A stretch of 64,000 nucleotides of DNA from Flavobacteriales bacterium MED-G22 (GCA_002457295.1 NTKF01000002.1:1-64000), one strand, 5' to 3'. Shown: positions 25,762 through 35,490, counted from the stretch's first letter. Notes: generated from the sequence alone by a model not told the origin. Program-made: numbers and translations.

Positions 25762-26649
25762 ATGAAAAAATATTTAATTGTAGCAAAAGAAAGTGAGGAT
25801 GGGCTTTGGGCACAATTCACAATGAATGAACCCTTAGGACCAAAAGAGGTTAAAATATATGAAAATATTGATGCTGCTGATAAAGCACCAATAGTACAAC
25901 AACTTTTTTATCTACCCTTCGTTAAATCAGTCCGTCTTGCTCAACAAAGCCTTTTTGTTGAACGGTTCAATATTGTTGAATGGAAAGAGGTGATTGAAGA
26001 AGTTTCCATACAATTAGAAAATTATTTGAATGAGGGAGGAATCGTGATTGAAGCCACAGAAGGGGAGAAAATTCCTATTACCATATACGCTGAAAGCACC
26101 CCCAATCCTGCGGCCATGAAGTTTGTTGCCAACAAACCCTTAGTAACAAATTCGATTGAATTTAAAAAAGTTGAGGATAGTCAAAAAGCCCCAATGGCGA
26201 AGGCTCTTTTTCAATTCCCTTTCGTAAAAGAAATTTTTTTTGATGCAAATTATGTTTCTATATTAAAAAGCGAAACAACAGATTGGGAAAGTGTTGTTAT
26301 GGAATTAAGGGAGTTTATTAAGAACTATCTGTCCAGCGGAAAAACCATCGTTGAAGAAGACCTTGATTTGCCAACTCAAGAAAATACAATTGAAAGGATG
26401 CCTTTGTCAGCCGTTGAGGAGGAGATAGTTTCTATTCTAAATGAATATGTTAAGCCTGCTGTAGCTTCTGATGGAGGAAATATCGCTTTTGAACACTATG
26501 ATGCTGATCAGAAAATTGTTCATGTGCTTTTACAGGGTGCTTGCAGCGGTTGTCCGTCATCAACATTTACCCTAAAGAATGGAATCGAAAACATTCTGAA
26601 AGAAATGTTGCCTCAAAAGGTGAATGCTGTTGAAGCCATCAATGGCTAA
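25762..26649 (+). CDS. NifU/Nfu-type iron-sulfur carrier
   Basis: 295 residues. Two N-terminal Nfu_N-type domains are in tandem (about 1-95, and 108-200 with ESTPNPAAMKFVANKPL). The C-terminal NifU-like domain (about 212-290) has SDGGNIAFEHYD and the Fe-S cysteines in GACSGCPSST (Cys261, Cys264). Such proteins carry a [4Fe-4S] cluster to target apoproteins. The duplicated Nfu_N region makes it longer than typical bacterial NfuA. The first copy is less conserved, having lost the TPNP-type motif. A DUF255 gene follows after 9 nt. Confidence 0.93.
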   Translation: MKKYLIVAKESEDGLWAQFTMNEPLGPKEVKIYENIDAADKAPIVQQLFYLPFVKSVRLAQQSLFVERFNIVEWKEVIEEVSIQLENYLNEGGIVIEATEGEKIPITIYAESTPNPAAMKFVANKPLVTNSIEFKKVEDSQKAPMAKALFQFPFVKEIFFDANYVSILKSETTDWESVVMELREFIKNYLSSGKTIVEEDLDLPTQENTIERMPLSAVEEEIVSILNEYVKPAVASDGGNIAFEHYDADQKIVHVLLQGACSGCPSSTFTLKNGIENILKEMLPQKVNAVEAING

Positions 26650-26658
26650 ATTATTGTT

Positions 26659-28701
26659 TTGAAAGAATTTAAGAATGAGCTTTCACAAGCACTAAGTCCC
26701 TACCTACTTCAACATGCTCATCAACAGGTTGCCTGGCAGATATGGGACAAAAAATATTTTAAGGAAGATTTAAATGGAGAAAAGCTTCTTCTTATAAGCA
26801 TTGGATATTCTGCCTGCCATTGGTGTCATGTGATGGCACATGAGTCCTTTGATGACCCCAAGGTTGCCCTATTCATGAATCAAAATTTCATCAATTTTAA
26901 GATTGACCGAGAAGAGCGCCCAGATATTGATCAAATATACATGTCTGCCTTGCAAATTTTAACTGGACAAGGAGGTTGGCCACTCAATATTATTGCTCTT
27001 CCAGATGGTCAACCCATTTGGGGAACCACCTATATGAGTAAAGAAAATTGGTTGTCTGCATTGCAACAAATTCAAGAAATTCATAAGCATCAGCCACAAA
27101 AACTAATTGATCAAGCCCATCTCATTCAAGAAGGGATAAAACAATTGATTCCTCTAAAAAGTTTGGTCTCTCCAAAAAAACCAATAACCATAGTCCCTAC
27201 TCTTTTGATGGAAAAACTATACGCAAAAGTGGATCAGACCTATGGTGGTTTTATGGGTGCTCCAAAATTCATGATGCCTATTCAACTACATCTATGGCTC
27301 TGTGCAGGTCTAGTACTTCAAAGAAATCACTACCTCAAACACTTTCATAATTCACTTCATAAAATGGCGTTTGGAGGGCTTTTTGACCCCATTGAAGGCG
27401 GCTTTTCACGCTATTCTGTTGATGCTGAGTGGCATGTCCCTCATTTTGAGAAAATGGCTTACGACAATGGACAATTACTCACCACATACAGCAGGGCTTA
27501 CTTGATCAATCCTTCCACAACGTATGAAAAAGTTGTTTGTAAAACAATCTCATTTATTCAAACTAATTTAAGTGACAAAGCAGGTGGTGTTTATAGTGCC
27601 CTCGATGCAGATAGCACTAATGAAAAGGGTAAGATGGAAGAAGGTGCTTATTATGTTTGGACACCCAGCGAATTAAAAAAACTCCTAAAAGATGATTTCT
27701 CTCTCTTTGCTTCCTATTTTCAAGTTAATGAAATAGGCTATTGGGAAAACGGAAAGTATGTTTTATTTAGAGCCAAAACCATTGCTGAATTTTCTGAGCA
27801 AAAACAGATTCCTGCGGCTGAAATGGAAAAAAAAGTATCTGATTGGGAGAAGATTCTTAAAAAAGCTAGAAATAAAAGAAATTCACCCTCCATTGATGAC
27901 AAACAAATTTGTTCTTGGAATGCGATGGTATGCGAGGGAATCTTGATTGCTTCACGCGTGTTTAAATCGGAGCACTATTTAGATTTAGCCCTCAAAAGTG
28001 TTGCCTTTATAGAAGATAAATTTGTGCTTTCTAAACAGCAGTTGATTCGTATTCACAAAAAGAATACTCAACAGATTAAAGGACTTTTGGAAGACTATGC
28101 GCACTTGATTAAATTATATGTTACTGCTTATGAAACCTTATTTGTAGAATCCTATTTAACTAAAGCCGTGCTTTTAACTGATCATGTTATTGCATATTTT
28201 TTTGATCCCAAAGAAGGGTTTTTCAATAACACTCAAGAACAAGAAGAATTGCCATGGAGTCGTTCTATTGAAACAGAAGATAATGTGATTGTTTCTTCCA
28301 ATGCCCAAATGGTTGAGAATTTATTGCGCTTAGGGATACATCATAATAATCCAGATTACAATAAATTAGGACTTCAAATGCTTTCTCAAATGCAAGGAAC
28401 AATAACACAATATCCCAGAAGTTATAGCCATTGGATTACCCTTTCATTATGGGTTTCCTATCCTTCTGTAGAAATTGCTGTAGTTGGTCCAGACTACAAG
28501 AACGTTATTTCACAGCTTCAACAACATCCTTATCCATTCATCGTATGGGCTGGAGCAACTAGTGCTACTTCTCATCCCTTGCTTTTAAATAAGGGTGAGA
28601 GTGGGAAAACTCTAATTTATTTTTGTCGTAACCGGCAATGTGATCTTCCTGAGAAAGAATGGGAAAAGGTTTGGAAAAAACTAAACCTTCTATTGGATTA
28701 G
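26659..28701 (+). CDS. DUF255 thioredoxin-domain protein (YyaL/SPATA20 family)
   Basis: 680 residues from a TTG at 26659; the start fits the family's beginning, NELSQALSPYLLQHAHQQVAW. The N-terminal thioredoxin-like domain has YSACHWCHVMAHESFDD (CxxC), INFKIDREERPDID and GQGGWPLNI, all family hallmarks. The rest forms an (alpha/alpha)6 glycosidase-like barrel, with GGLFDPIEGGFSRYSVDAEWHVPHFEKMAYDN, VYSALDADS and ICSWNAMVCEG. The biochemical function is not established. No signal peptide. It follows nfu closely and ends overlapping the convergent tsaB by 4 nt. Confidence 0.93.
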   Translation: MKEFKNELSQALSPYLLQHAHQQVAWQIWDKKYFKEDLNGEKLLLISIGYSACHWCHVMAHESFDDPKVALFMNQNFINFKIDREERPDIDQIYMSALQILTGQGGWPLNIIALPDGQPIWGTTYMSKENWLSALQQIQEIHKHQPQKLIDQAHLIQEGIKQLIPLKSLVSPKKPITIVPTLLMEKLYAKVDQTYGGFMGAPKFMMPIQLHLWLCAGLVLQRNHYLKHFHNSLHKMAFGGLFDPIEGGFSRYSVDAEWHVPHFEKMAYDNGQLLTTYSRAYLINPSTTYEKVVCKTISFIQTNLSDKAGGVYSALDADSTNEKGKMEEGAYYVWTPSELKKLLKDDFSLFASYFQVNEIGYWENGKYVLFRAKTIAEFSEQKQIPAAEMEKKVSDWEKILKKARNKRNSPSIDDKQICSWNAMVCEGILIASRVFKSEHYLDLALKSVAFIEDKFVLSKQQLIRIHKKNTQQIKGLLEDYAHLIKLYVTAYETLFVESYLTKAVLLTDHVIAYFFDPKEGFFNNTQEQEELPWSRSIETEDNVIVSSNAQMVENLLRLGIHHNNPDYNKLGLQMLSQMQGTITQYPRSYSHWITLSLWVSYPSVEIAVVGPDYKNVISQLQQHPYPFIVWAGATSATSHPLLLNKGESGKTLIYFCRNRQCDLPEKEWEKVWKKLNLLLD

Positions 28702-29381
28702 TGTTTTGATTTTGGAGGAGTACTAATAAATTCTTTGAGATAAAAGGGCTCAAAATAAGCGAGATCTTCAAACTGTTTAGTTTTAAAAGCCTCATAGGCC
28801 ATAGCAACCATTTGCCTTGCGGAGGGGAAATCATAATTATCTAAAAAAAGAAGATTTTCATTTTCTGTAATCGTTTTGAATTTCTTCGCACCTTCACCAA
28901 AAACATACGCCTTTTGATTTTCTAATAGCGCACCCAACGAATTTGGGAAAAGTACTTCTGCCCAAGTTGGTTTGATTTCCTTTCCTGCTCCATCAAAAAC
29001 AGCAGTATAAACTTCCATTCTACGCGCATCTAACATAGGAATAAGCCACCTGTTTTTATCGTTTATATGAGACTGCGCCATCAGCTCTAACGTATTTATG
29101 GCAATTAATGGAATGTCTAAAGCAAAGCAGATTCCTTTGGCTGCTGCCACCCCTATGCGTAAACCAGTGAAGGAGCCAGGACCTTTACTGACTGCCACTG
29201 AATCAAGGTTTTCTACCTTAAAATCAGTAGCTTCAAATAGCTCTTGAATAAATGGGTGTAGTTGCTCTGCATGACTATAGTGCGCCGTTGCTATTTCTTC
29301 TAAAGCTAAAAGACGTCCAGATTTTGCTAAAGCAACAGAACAGTTTTTAGAAGCAGTTTCAATATGAAGAATTAATGACAT
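28698..29381 (-). CDS. tsaB: tRNA threonylcarbamoyladenosine biosynthesis protein TsaB
   Basis: 227 residues. It partners TsaD and TsaE in making t6A37 in tRNAs that read ANN codons. The ASKHA-type N-terminal segment ILHIETASKNCSVAL is followed by HAEQLHPFIQELF and the signature VSKGPGSFTGLRIGVAAAKGICFAL. It lacks the metal-binding histidines of TsaD, as expected. It is convergent with the DUF255 gene and sits 39 nt downstream of its own strand's neighbour, the TolC gene, being read in the opposite order: TolC lies upstream on this strand, so read-through is possible. Confidence 0.95.
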   Translation of the reverse strand: MSLILHIETASKNCSVALAKSGRLLALEEIATAHYSHAEQLHPFIQELFEATDFKVENLDSVAVSKGPGSFTGLRIGVAAAKGICFALDIPLIAINTLELMAQSHINDKNRWLIPMLDARRMEVYTAVFDGAGKEIKPTWAEVLFPNSLGALLENQKAYVFGEGAKKFKTITENENLLFLDNYDFPSARQMVAMAYEAFKTKQFEDLAYFEPFYLKEFISTPPKSKH

Positions 29382-29419
29382 TATCTTTAAAAATACTAAA
29401 CCTCATAGAAAAAAACGTC

Positions 29420-30835
29420 TTAGGGGTTCAAGCTTACAGGAAGTCCAAAATAAAACTCTAACACTTTCAACTTAAAAATATAATCAAACTTGGCTCTGAC
29501 CAAATTTGACATGGCCTCTTCATAGCGTTGTTTTGACTGAATAAACTCAAAAGAGTTGATCGCTCCAGCTTCCAAACGATCGCCGGCATTTTTATAGGCT
29601 TGCTCTCGAGCTAAAAGAGTGGTTTGTGCAGCTTCATAAATCTTAAATGCTCCCTTGGTGTTATTGTAGGCTTGATTGATTGTGTTTTCAAGATCTAATT
29701 TTTGTTGATCTAATAAATTCTGTGATCGCTCTAGATTGATTTTGCTCCTAGTAATTCGATTTTTCACTGAGTTTTGATTAAAAACAGGTATGGAAAGTTG
29801 CAAACCAAAATTGTGACCGTCATATAAACTCCATTGATCAAAAAAGGATGGAGGACCTACCACTGAAAATTCGGGAACTTGAGTCAAAACAGATTCGCCA
29901 GTTGATTCTATATATCCTATTGGTTGTGTACTAAAATTGCCGTTTGGAACACGTTGGTCACTATATGATATCCTAGTATTATAACTATAGAATCCCGTCA
30001 GTCTAGGAAACTGTTCTGCTTTTATTAATTTAATATCGGCAGTAGCAATTTCAACATTAGTATTTGCCGCTCTTATGTCATTTCTAAATTCAAGCGCTTT
30101 CTCATAGATGGCTTTGGGGCTTTTAGTGGTGATCTCTGAAAATGGCACTTCTAAATCTTGTAGCTGAATATCAAAGTTTTCGTAATCTTGAATAAGAAGT
30201 AATTGAGCTAAATTAATTTTTGAAAGTCTCAAGTTGTTTTCCGCATTGATCAGAGCTTGTTCCTGTGAAGCAACAGTAGCCTGAATTTCATATATATCAC
30301 CTGCTGCTAAAACACCAGAGGTGATTAAGTTTCTAGTCCGTTCTAGTTCCGATTGACTTAATTCCAACTGTGTTTTAGAAACTTTTAATATTTCATCGTT
30401 AAACATGATTTGTAAAAAAGCATTTGCAATCAAAAGTCGAACATCATCTGACATGTCTTGCAATTGATATTCACGTGCTAATAAATCTAAATTGGACCTA
30501 TAAAGCTGTAAGAAATTTCTATTACCATTATAAATGGTCATACCAACACTTCCCGAAATACCCGTAAATTGGGTTGTCAGATTTTCTAAAATCCCTGTGG
30601 TAATATTGGAGTTCAAACCGATATTCCATGAATGGTTGGACTGTAAATTAATGCTAGGTAAAAAAGCACTACGTGCATCGGATTGCCCAACTTTGGCATT
30701 TTCAACGTCCAAATCAGCTTGTTTTATACTTATGTTTTTTTCTAGGGCAATGGCAATGCATTGTTCTAGGGTGAGTTTTTGTCCAAAACCTAAACTTGTG
30801 CACAACAATAAAAAAATGAAAATGTAGCGATGCAT
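29420..30835 (-). CDS. TolC family outer-membrane efflux protein
   Basis: 471 residues from the ATG at 30835; this Met begins the signal peptide MHRYIFIFLLLCTSLGFGQ, while an earlier Met lies inside the adaptor gene. Two OEP repeats (about 20-220 and 250-465) contain the long amphipathic helices and the LTLEQCIAIALEKNISIKQA beginning of the family. DIRAANTNVEIATADIKLIKAEQFPRL marks the second repeat. It forms the trimeric outer-membrane channel for the ABC efflux pump encoded upstream. It is the last gene of the five-gene operon. Confidence 0.94.
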   Translation of the reverse strand: MHRYIFIFLLLCTSLGFGQKLTLEQCIAIALEKNISIKQADLDVENAKVGQSDARSAFLPSINLQSNHSWNIGLNSNITTGILENLTTQFTGISGSVGMTIYNGNRNFLQLYRSNLDLLAREYQLQDMSDDVRLLIANAFLQIMFNDEILKVSKTQLELSQSELERTRNLITSGVLAAGDIYEIQATVASQEQALINAENNLRLSKINLAQLLLIQDYENFDIQLQDLEVPFSEITTKSPKAIYEKALEFRNDIRAANTNVEIATADIKLIKAEQFPRLTGFYSYNTRISYSDQRVPNGNFSTQPIGYIESTGESVLTQVPEFSVVGPPSFFDQWSLYDGHNFGLQLSIPVFNQNSVKNRITRSKINLERSQNLLDQQKLDLENTINQAYNNTKGAFKIYEAAQTTLLAREQAYKNAGDRLEAGAINSFEFIQSKQRYEEAMSNLVRAKFDYIFKLKVLEFYFGLPVSLNP

Positions 30836-30845
30836 TATACTTGAG

Positions 30846-31976
30846 TTAGTTTGAGTCTGATGCTTCATCTTCATCTCTTATTTTTTTGGGCTCGGTTTTA
30901 TTCCATACCTTAATATTATCCTCAAGGGTTAGGCCAGATAAAATTTCGATATTGATTCCATCTGAAATACCAGTTTCAATTTCTTTCTTTTCAAATTCCT
31001 GACCTTCTACTTCTAGTTCTACAAATGGAGTGTCTGAGTCTTTCTCAAATTGCAGTAATGATTCTGGAATAACTAGAATGCTGTCTTTTCGTTCTAATAT
31101 GAGCGAGGCGTTAGCGCTATACCCCGCACGAACAAAAGTAGAATCATTTAAATAAATATCTCCTTCAATAATAAATTGGACAGCCCCTTGCTCTTCATTG
31201 CCTTTGGGAGCAATAAATTTTAAACGGGCTTCAAAGGCCTGGTCTTCAATAGCTCCGAGGCTTACTGATAAGGGCATGCCTACTTTTAGTTTGCCTACTT
31301 CAGCTTCATCTACTTTTCCTTCGAAGATCATTTTGTTTAGATCAGCAATAGTCGCAATGCTTGTTCCAGCATTAAAAGTATTGCTCTCAATAACTTGGTC
31401 TCCTTCTTTCACAGGTATTTCAAGAATTGTTCCCGCTACTGTAGCACGTACATTGGTATTTGCTGTGGTTGAGCCATCTGCTGACCCCAATCTGATAATT
31501 TTAAGGTCTGAGGCCGCATTGGCAACATCTAACTTGGCTTGGTTATAGCGTAGCTCTGCCGATTCAAATTCTTGCTTTGCAATTATTTCTTTTTCATATA
31601 GTGCTTTGTTTCGTTTGTAGAGTACCTCTGCATTTTTGAGCACAATTTTTGTGTTTTCTAGTCTCCCACGGGCACTATTAAGGCTTTGCTCATTGGGCAC
31701 TATTTTGACTTTTGCTAATAAGTCTCCTGTTTTCACTTGGTCTCCTTCTTCAACAAAAAGGACATCAATGATGCCTGAAATTTGGGGTTTAATTTCCACC
31801 TCGTCTTCGGGAATCACCTTGCCAGTGACCACTGTTTTCCTTTCAATTGAAGAAATAAAAGGATTTTCAGTGTCATATTCAATAATGGATTTGCTGTTCG
31901 TCTTGATAAAATAAGCTGCTGCAAATAGCCCTCCTAGAACCAAGACCGAAATACCGACATATTTTAAAATTTTCAT
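30846..31976 (-). CDS. efflux periplasmic adaptor (MacA/HlyD-like)
   Basis: 376 residues. One N-terminal membrane segment (YVGISVLVLGGLFAAAYF) anchors it. Then come the first half of a lipoyl/barrel-sandwich domain (VVTGKVIPEDEVEIKPQISGIIDVLFVEEGDQVKTGDLLAKV), a helical hairpin (about 95-165), the second lipoyl half (ATVAGTILEIPVKEGDQVI), beta-barrel and membrane-proximal domains, and an acidic C-terminal tail (KIRDEDEASDSN). It links the ABC permeases to the TolC channel. It is 16 nt from the upstream permease gene. Confidence 0.93.
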   Translation of the reverse strand: MKILKYVGISVLVLGGLFAAAYFIKTNSKSIIEYDTENPFISSIERKTVVTGKVIPEDEVEIKPQISGIIDVLFVEEGDQVKTGDLLAKVKIVPNEQSLNSARGRLENTKIVLKNAEVLYKRNKALYEKEIIAKQEFESAELRYNQAKLDVANAASDLKIIRLGSADGSTTANTNVRATVAGTILEIPVKEGDQVIESNTFNAGTSIATIADLNKMIFEGKVDEAEVGKLKVGMPLSVSLGAIEDQAFEARLKFIAPKGNEEQGAVQFIIEGDIYLNDSTFVRAGYSANASLILERKDSILVIPESLLQFEKDSDTPFVELEVEGQEFEKKEIETGISDGINIEILSGLTLEDNIKVWNKTEPKKIRDEDEASDSN

Positions 31977-31992
31977 GCTCTTTATTATAAAA

Positions 31993-33267
31993 TTATTCTT
32001 CTCTTAATGCGTCAATAGGTTTTATACTTACGGCTCTTTGTGCCGGAATTAGTCCAATTAGAGTGCCTAGAAATATCATTATGAATAAAGCTCCCAAAAT
32101 TAAAGGTATAGGCACTGTGGGATTTGTATAAGGGAAAGTGGACAAATCCTGTGTTAGCAGATTGATTCCTGCTAGTACTAATGCACCTAAAATTATTCCC
32201 ATAATTCCAGCTACAATAGTTAAAAAAACTGATTCTAAAATTATTTGATTACGAACCTCTCCTGGGGTGGCTCCTAAAGCTCTCCGCACTCCCAATTCCT
32301 TTGTGCGTTCTTTGACTGAAATCAATAAAATATTGCCAATCCCTATTACTCCTGCAATTATGGTTGCTATGCCTACAATAAGTGAAATAAATGTCATCCC
32401 ATTAGAAAAGCCCATTATTCGAGTAAAAACCTCCCCTAAATTGAAAGATCCAATTGCTCTTTCGTCTTGAGGGGAAATACGATGCCTTCTTCTTAAAGCT
32501 GCTTTAATTTCTTTTTCAACTTCAACAGCATTGGCCTCATCATAGGCTGCAATGGTAAACCAATCAACTCTGTCACCCGTATTATATATTTTTTTAAAAG
32601 TGGTAAAGGGGATATAAATATCACCATCTGAATCAAAACCTCCCCCTTGGATAAATTTATGCACCCCTATCACCTGAAAATAAATATCTTTAATTCTTAT
32701 GTAGGTACCGACAGGATTTTCTCCCCTTTCATATAGTTCTTCTAACGTTCGTTCTCCAATGACACAAACTTTTCTAGCATGGGTAATATCGTTGTCATTA
32801 ATAAAGCGCCCCCCGTCATATAGTTTTTTGGTTGCAATTTTTATATAATCTGGATAGTCACCATATACATTATAGTTACTCGATTTATTTTTTCTAACCA
32901 CTAAGGGGCTAGTTCCTCCAAAAACACCAATAGCATTTCGAGCAGCAACATATTCTATTTGTGGAACTTGCCTTTTAAGATATTCGATGTCTGAAACTTT
33001 AAGAACTATTTTTCTTCCGATCTTAAAACCGTCATAAGGAATGCTTGTATTCTGTGCCCAGACAAACATGGAGTTTTTCGCAATATTTTCAAACTGTCTT
33101 TCAAAGCCGTTGTCTAACCCTTTTGCGGCTCCTGAGAGGGCTATATAAATAAAAATTCCCCACAAAACACCTATAACGGTGATTATTGTTCGTGTCTTGT
33201 TTTTAGCAATGGAACCAAAAATTTCTTGCCATGTATCTGTATCCCAAATCACTTTTAGACTATTCAT
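31993..33267 (-). CDS. ABC transporter permease, MacB type (second copy)
   Basis: 424 residues from the ATG at 33267, which overlaps the preceding permease gene by 8 nt; a GTG/ATG slightly upstream is possible. The MacB topology is seen: an N-terminal membrane helix (RTIITVIGVLWGIFIYIAL), a large periplasmic MacB_PCD domain (about 45-270), then three C-terminal membrane helices with the conserved loop KERTKELGVRRALGATPGEVRNQI that contacts the ATPase. MacB-type transporters use mechanotransmission across the envelope rather than classical transport. The two permeases in this operon are paralogues and probably form a heterodimer. Confidence 0.93.
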   Translation of the reverse strand: MNSLKVIWDTDTWQEIFGSIAKNKTRTIITVIGVLWGIFIYIALSGAAKGLDNGFERQFENIAKNSMFVWAQNTSIPYDGFKIGRKIVLKVSDIEYLKRQVPQIEYVAARNAIGVFGGTSPLVVRKNKSSNYNVYGDYPDYIKIATKKLYDGGRFINDNDITHARKVCVIGERTLEELYERGENPVGTYIRIKDIYFQVIGVHKFIQGGGFDSDGDIYIPFTTFKKIYNTGDRVDWFTIAAYDEANAVEVEKEIKAALRRRHRISPQDERAIGSFNLGEVFTRIMGFSNGMTFISLIVGIATIIAGVIGIGNILLISVKERTKELGVRRALGATPGEVRNQIILESVFLTIVAGIMGIILGALVLAGINLLTQDLSTFPYTNPTVPIPLILGALFIMIFLGTLIGLIPAQRAVSIKPIDALREE

Positions 33268-34489
33268 CACGCAGCGCAATTATGGGTTTTATACTGGCAG
33301 CTCTTTTGGCGGGTATATACCCTGCAATACTCCCAAATAGAATGAGAATGAAAGTAGCAAATAGAGCAGTGTTTATGTTGATATAGGGATAGATAATAAA
33401 ATAATCTTCTAATTTCAACCCTAGATTTCGTAATAATAGTATGCCAAGAAAAAGGCCTGCATATCCAGATAGCGTGGTAATAAAAATAGATTCGTGTAAA
33501 ATCATTTGTATAACAGACTTAGGAGTGGCTCCAAGGGCTTTGCGAATCCCAAGCTCCTTAGTTCGTTCTTTTACTACAAACACCATAATATTAGAAATTC
33601 CAATGATTCCAGCAATCAGGGTTCCCAAACCAACAAAGGCAACAATCAATTGAAGGGCTCCAGCAAACTGTTGGTTCTGCTTTAAGTTATCCGCAACATT
33701 TTGAAAAAAAAGCCCACTTGAGTCAGTAGGATCAATAAATTTCTTTTCTTTTAAAAATTTTCTTAAGGCGTCTTCAAACCCCAATGCTCCTGTGTGTCCT
33801 AATTCATTTCGAAAGGTCACTACAATTTGGTCTAATTTATCATTTCCTTTTTCTAGTTGCTGTCTTGTGGTGTAGGGTATATATATATTGCGTTCTTCAT
33901 TGTCTCCACCTTCATCTTGAAAAACACCAATAACCTTAAAGGCACTACTGTTGATTTCAACATAAGCACCAACAGGGTTCTCGTCTTTAAAAAGATCTTT
34001 AGCCACTAGTCGACCAATAACAGCGTGTTTCGTTTTGTTTAGGATATCGTTGTTATTAAGATAACGCCCTTGCATAATGATCGTTTTTTCCACTTTTTGA
34101 TTGGCGGGTGCAACACCTCTAGTATTGTATGAATTGCTTTCATTTTTATAGCGGACGTTGGCGTTTCTTGAAATTCTAGGAGTAATGTCCTCCAAAAAAA
34201 AGGTGAAATTTTCTTTTATATCATCCAGATCACTATTTTCAAATTCTATTCTACGATTGGCTTTAAATCCTTTGTAGGGTTTGGAGGTTTTTCCAGGATA
34301 GATGAAAATGACATTGTTGGCATCATCAACAAAAAACTTTTTAAAAGAATTTTTAAGACCATTTCCTAAGCCATACAGAACAACAAAAATAAAAATGCCC
34401 AGTGCAACGGTAAAACCAGATAAAAAGGTGCGCATTTTATTTTTACTAATTGTTTGAAAAATTTCTTGCCAGCGGTCTCTACTAAACAT
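33260..34489 (-). CDS. ABC transporter permease, MacB type (first copy)
   Basis: 409 residues. Same architecture as its downstream neighbour: N-terminal helix (RTFLSGFTVALGIFIFVVLYGLG), periplasmic domain (about 45-270) and three C-terminal helices with VKERTKELGIRKALGATPKSVIQMI. The C-terminus IPAKRAASIKPIIALRDE is shared with the paralogue (IPAQRAVSIKPIDALREE). The periplasmic domains have diverged much more than the membrane part. Its start overlaps the ATPase gene end by 8 nt. Confidence 0.93.
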   Translation of the reverse strand: MFSRDRWQEIFQTISKNKMRTFLSGFTVALGIFIFVVLYGLGNGLKNSFKKFFVDDANNVIFIYPGKTSKPYKGFKANRRIEFENSDLDDIKENFTFFLEDITPRISRNANVRYKNESNSYNTRGVAPANQKVEKTIIMQGRYLNNNDILNKTKHAVIGRLVAKDLFKDENPVGAYVEINSSAFKVIGVFQDEGGDNEERNIYIPYTTRQQLEKGNDKLDQIVVTFRNELGHTGALGFEDALRKFLKEKKFIDPTDSSGLFFQNVADNLKQNQQFAGALQLIVAFVGLGTLIAGIIGISNIMVFVVKERTKELGIRKALGATPKSVIQMILHESIFITTLSGYAGLFLGILLLRNLGLKLEDYFIIYPYININTALFATFILILFGSIAGYIPAKRAASIKPIIALRDE

Positions 34490-35183
34490 GATTTGAAGCG
34501 GCTACTTGTTCTGTTAATGTATCTTCAACAATCACGCCGTCCTTCAATTTTACGATTCTTTTGCACATTTGGGCAATGTCAGGTTCGTGTGTAACCACTA
34601 AAATCGTTTTCCCTTCTTCATTGATTTGTTGTATAAGCTCCATCACCTCATAAGAGGTTTTGGTGTCTAGAGCACCTGTGGGCTCGTCAGCTAAAAGTAC
34701 TTTTGGTTTTGAGGCCATAGCACGAGCAATTGCAACACGTTGCTTTTGTCCGCCTGAAAGCTCATTGGGTAAATGAGAGGCCCAATCATGTAAGCCTACC
34801 TTGGTCAAATAATCTAATGCTTGTTTTTGTCTTTCTTTTCTTTTAACACCCTGATAATACAGAGGTAGTGCAACGTTTTCAAGGGCATTCTTATAATTTA
34901 TTAAATTGAATGATTGAAAAACGAATCCTAAAAATTGGTTGCGATATTTCGCTGCCTTAGTTTCATTTAGATCTTTAATTGCTACACCATCTAACTCATA
35001 ATGCCCTTTGTCAGCCGAGTCAAGCATCCCTAAAATATTCAATAGCGTTGATTTACCAGAGCCTGAAGAACCCATAATGGCGACTAACTCCCCTTCTTGA
35101 ACATTAAAGTCTATGCCTTTTAAGACATGAAGCGAGGAATCACCCATTTTGTAAGATTTGTGTAGGTCTTTTATTGCTATCAT
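34482..35183 (-). CDS. ABC transporter ATP-binding protein (MacB/LolD type)
   Basis: 233 residues. Walker [10 protein letters not shown] (38-46), Q-loop [12 protein letters not shown], signature [15 protein letters not shown], Walker [13 protein letters not shown] and the switch His in [10 protein letters not shown] are all intact. It belongs to the LolD/MacB subfamily, in which a separate ATPase serves lipoprotein or peptide/macrolide pumps. As first gene of the efflux operon it is preceded on this strand by the near-consensus -7 box at 35202-35209, about 18 nt from the ATG. No adjacent regulator gene is visible. Confidence 0.95.
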   Translation of the reverse strand: MIAIKDLHKSYKMGDSSLHVLKGIDFNVQEGELVAIMGSSGSGKSTLLNILGMLDSADKGHYELDGVAIKDLNETKAAKYRNQFLGFVFQSFNLINYKNALENVALPLYYQGVKRKERQKQALDYLTKVGLHDWASHLPNELSGGQKQRVAIARAMASKPKVLLADEPTGALDTKTSYEVMELIQQINEEGKTILVVTHEPDIAQMCKRIVKLKDGVIVEDTLTEQVAASNHV

Positions 35184-35201
35184 TTTATTTTAAATGCATG
35201 G

Positions 35202-35209
35202 CAAATATC
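35202..35209 (-). promoter_or_regulatory. -7-like box before the efflux operon
   Basis: The minus strand reads GATATTTG, seven of eight matches to TAnnTTTG, 18 nt before the ATP-binding protein gene. Weak evidence on its own; position is right. Confidence 0.35.
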
Positions 35210-35266
35210 GTATTTTTTATCATCATCTTATAATTAGACCATGAAAACCTAAAAATGTTACAAAAA

Positions 35267-35485
35267 TTATTCTTTTTTTAAGATTTGTATCACTTTCCAA
35301 CCCACAAGAGCAACTAAGATATAGGGAAGAGCCATCAAATATAAAATCCCGTTATTGATTCCTTTAGCTGTTTCTTGGGCCTCTTCTGATTGTAATACAG
35401 CCCGGCACATTGAGCATTGAGCATTGATTTCTATGAAGCTAAAAAGAAAAATTAAAATTATAAAAAATGTAAAATTATTTTTCAT
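35267..35485 (-). CDS. small CxxC membrane protein of the oxidase cluster
   Basis: 72 residues from the ATG at 35485. A signal peptide (MKNNFTFFIILIFLFSFIEINA) precedes QCSMCRAVLQSEEAQETAKG, then one C-terminal membrane helix (ILYLMALPYILVALVGWKVI) ending in KKE. The mature N-terminus therefore presents a CSMC pair in the periplasm. The residue before the first Cys is Gln, so a lipobox is unlikely. The gene is 5 nt after the DUF420 gene and is the last of the cytochrome-oxidase biogenesis operon. Similar short proteins occur next to oxidase genes in other flavobacteria, as I recall. A role in copper or thiol handling is inference. Confidence 0.75.
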   Translation of the reverse strand: MKNNFTFFIILIFLFSFIEINAQCSMCRAVLQSEEAQETAKGINNGILYLMALPYILVALVGWKVIQILKKE

Positions 35486-35490
35486 CTTAA

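Noticed and set aside
25680..25820. N-terminal extension of the carbonic-anhydrase-like protein
   Set aside because: It would run into the divergent nfu gene and does not resemble the family; the ATG at 25679 starts directly before the first hexapeptide turns.
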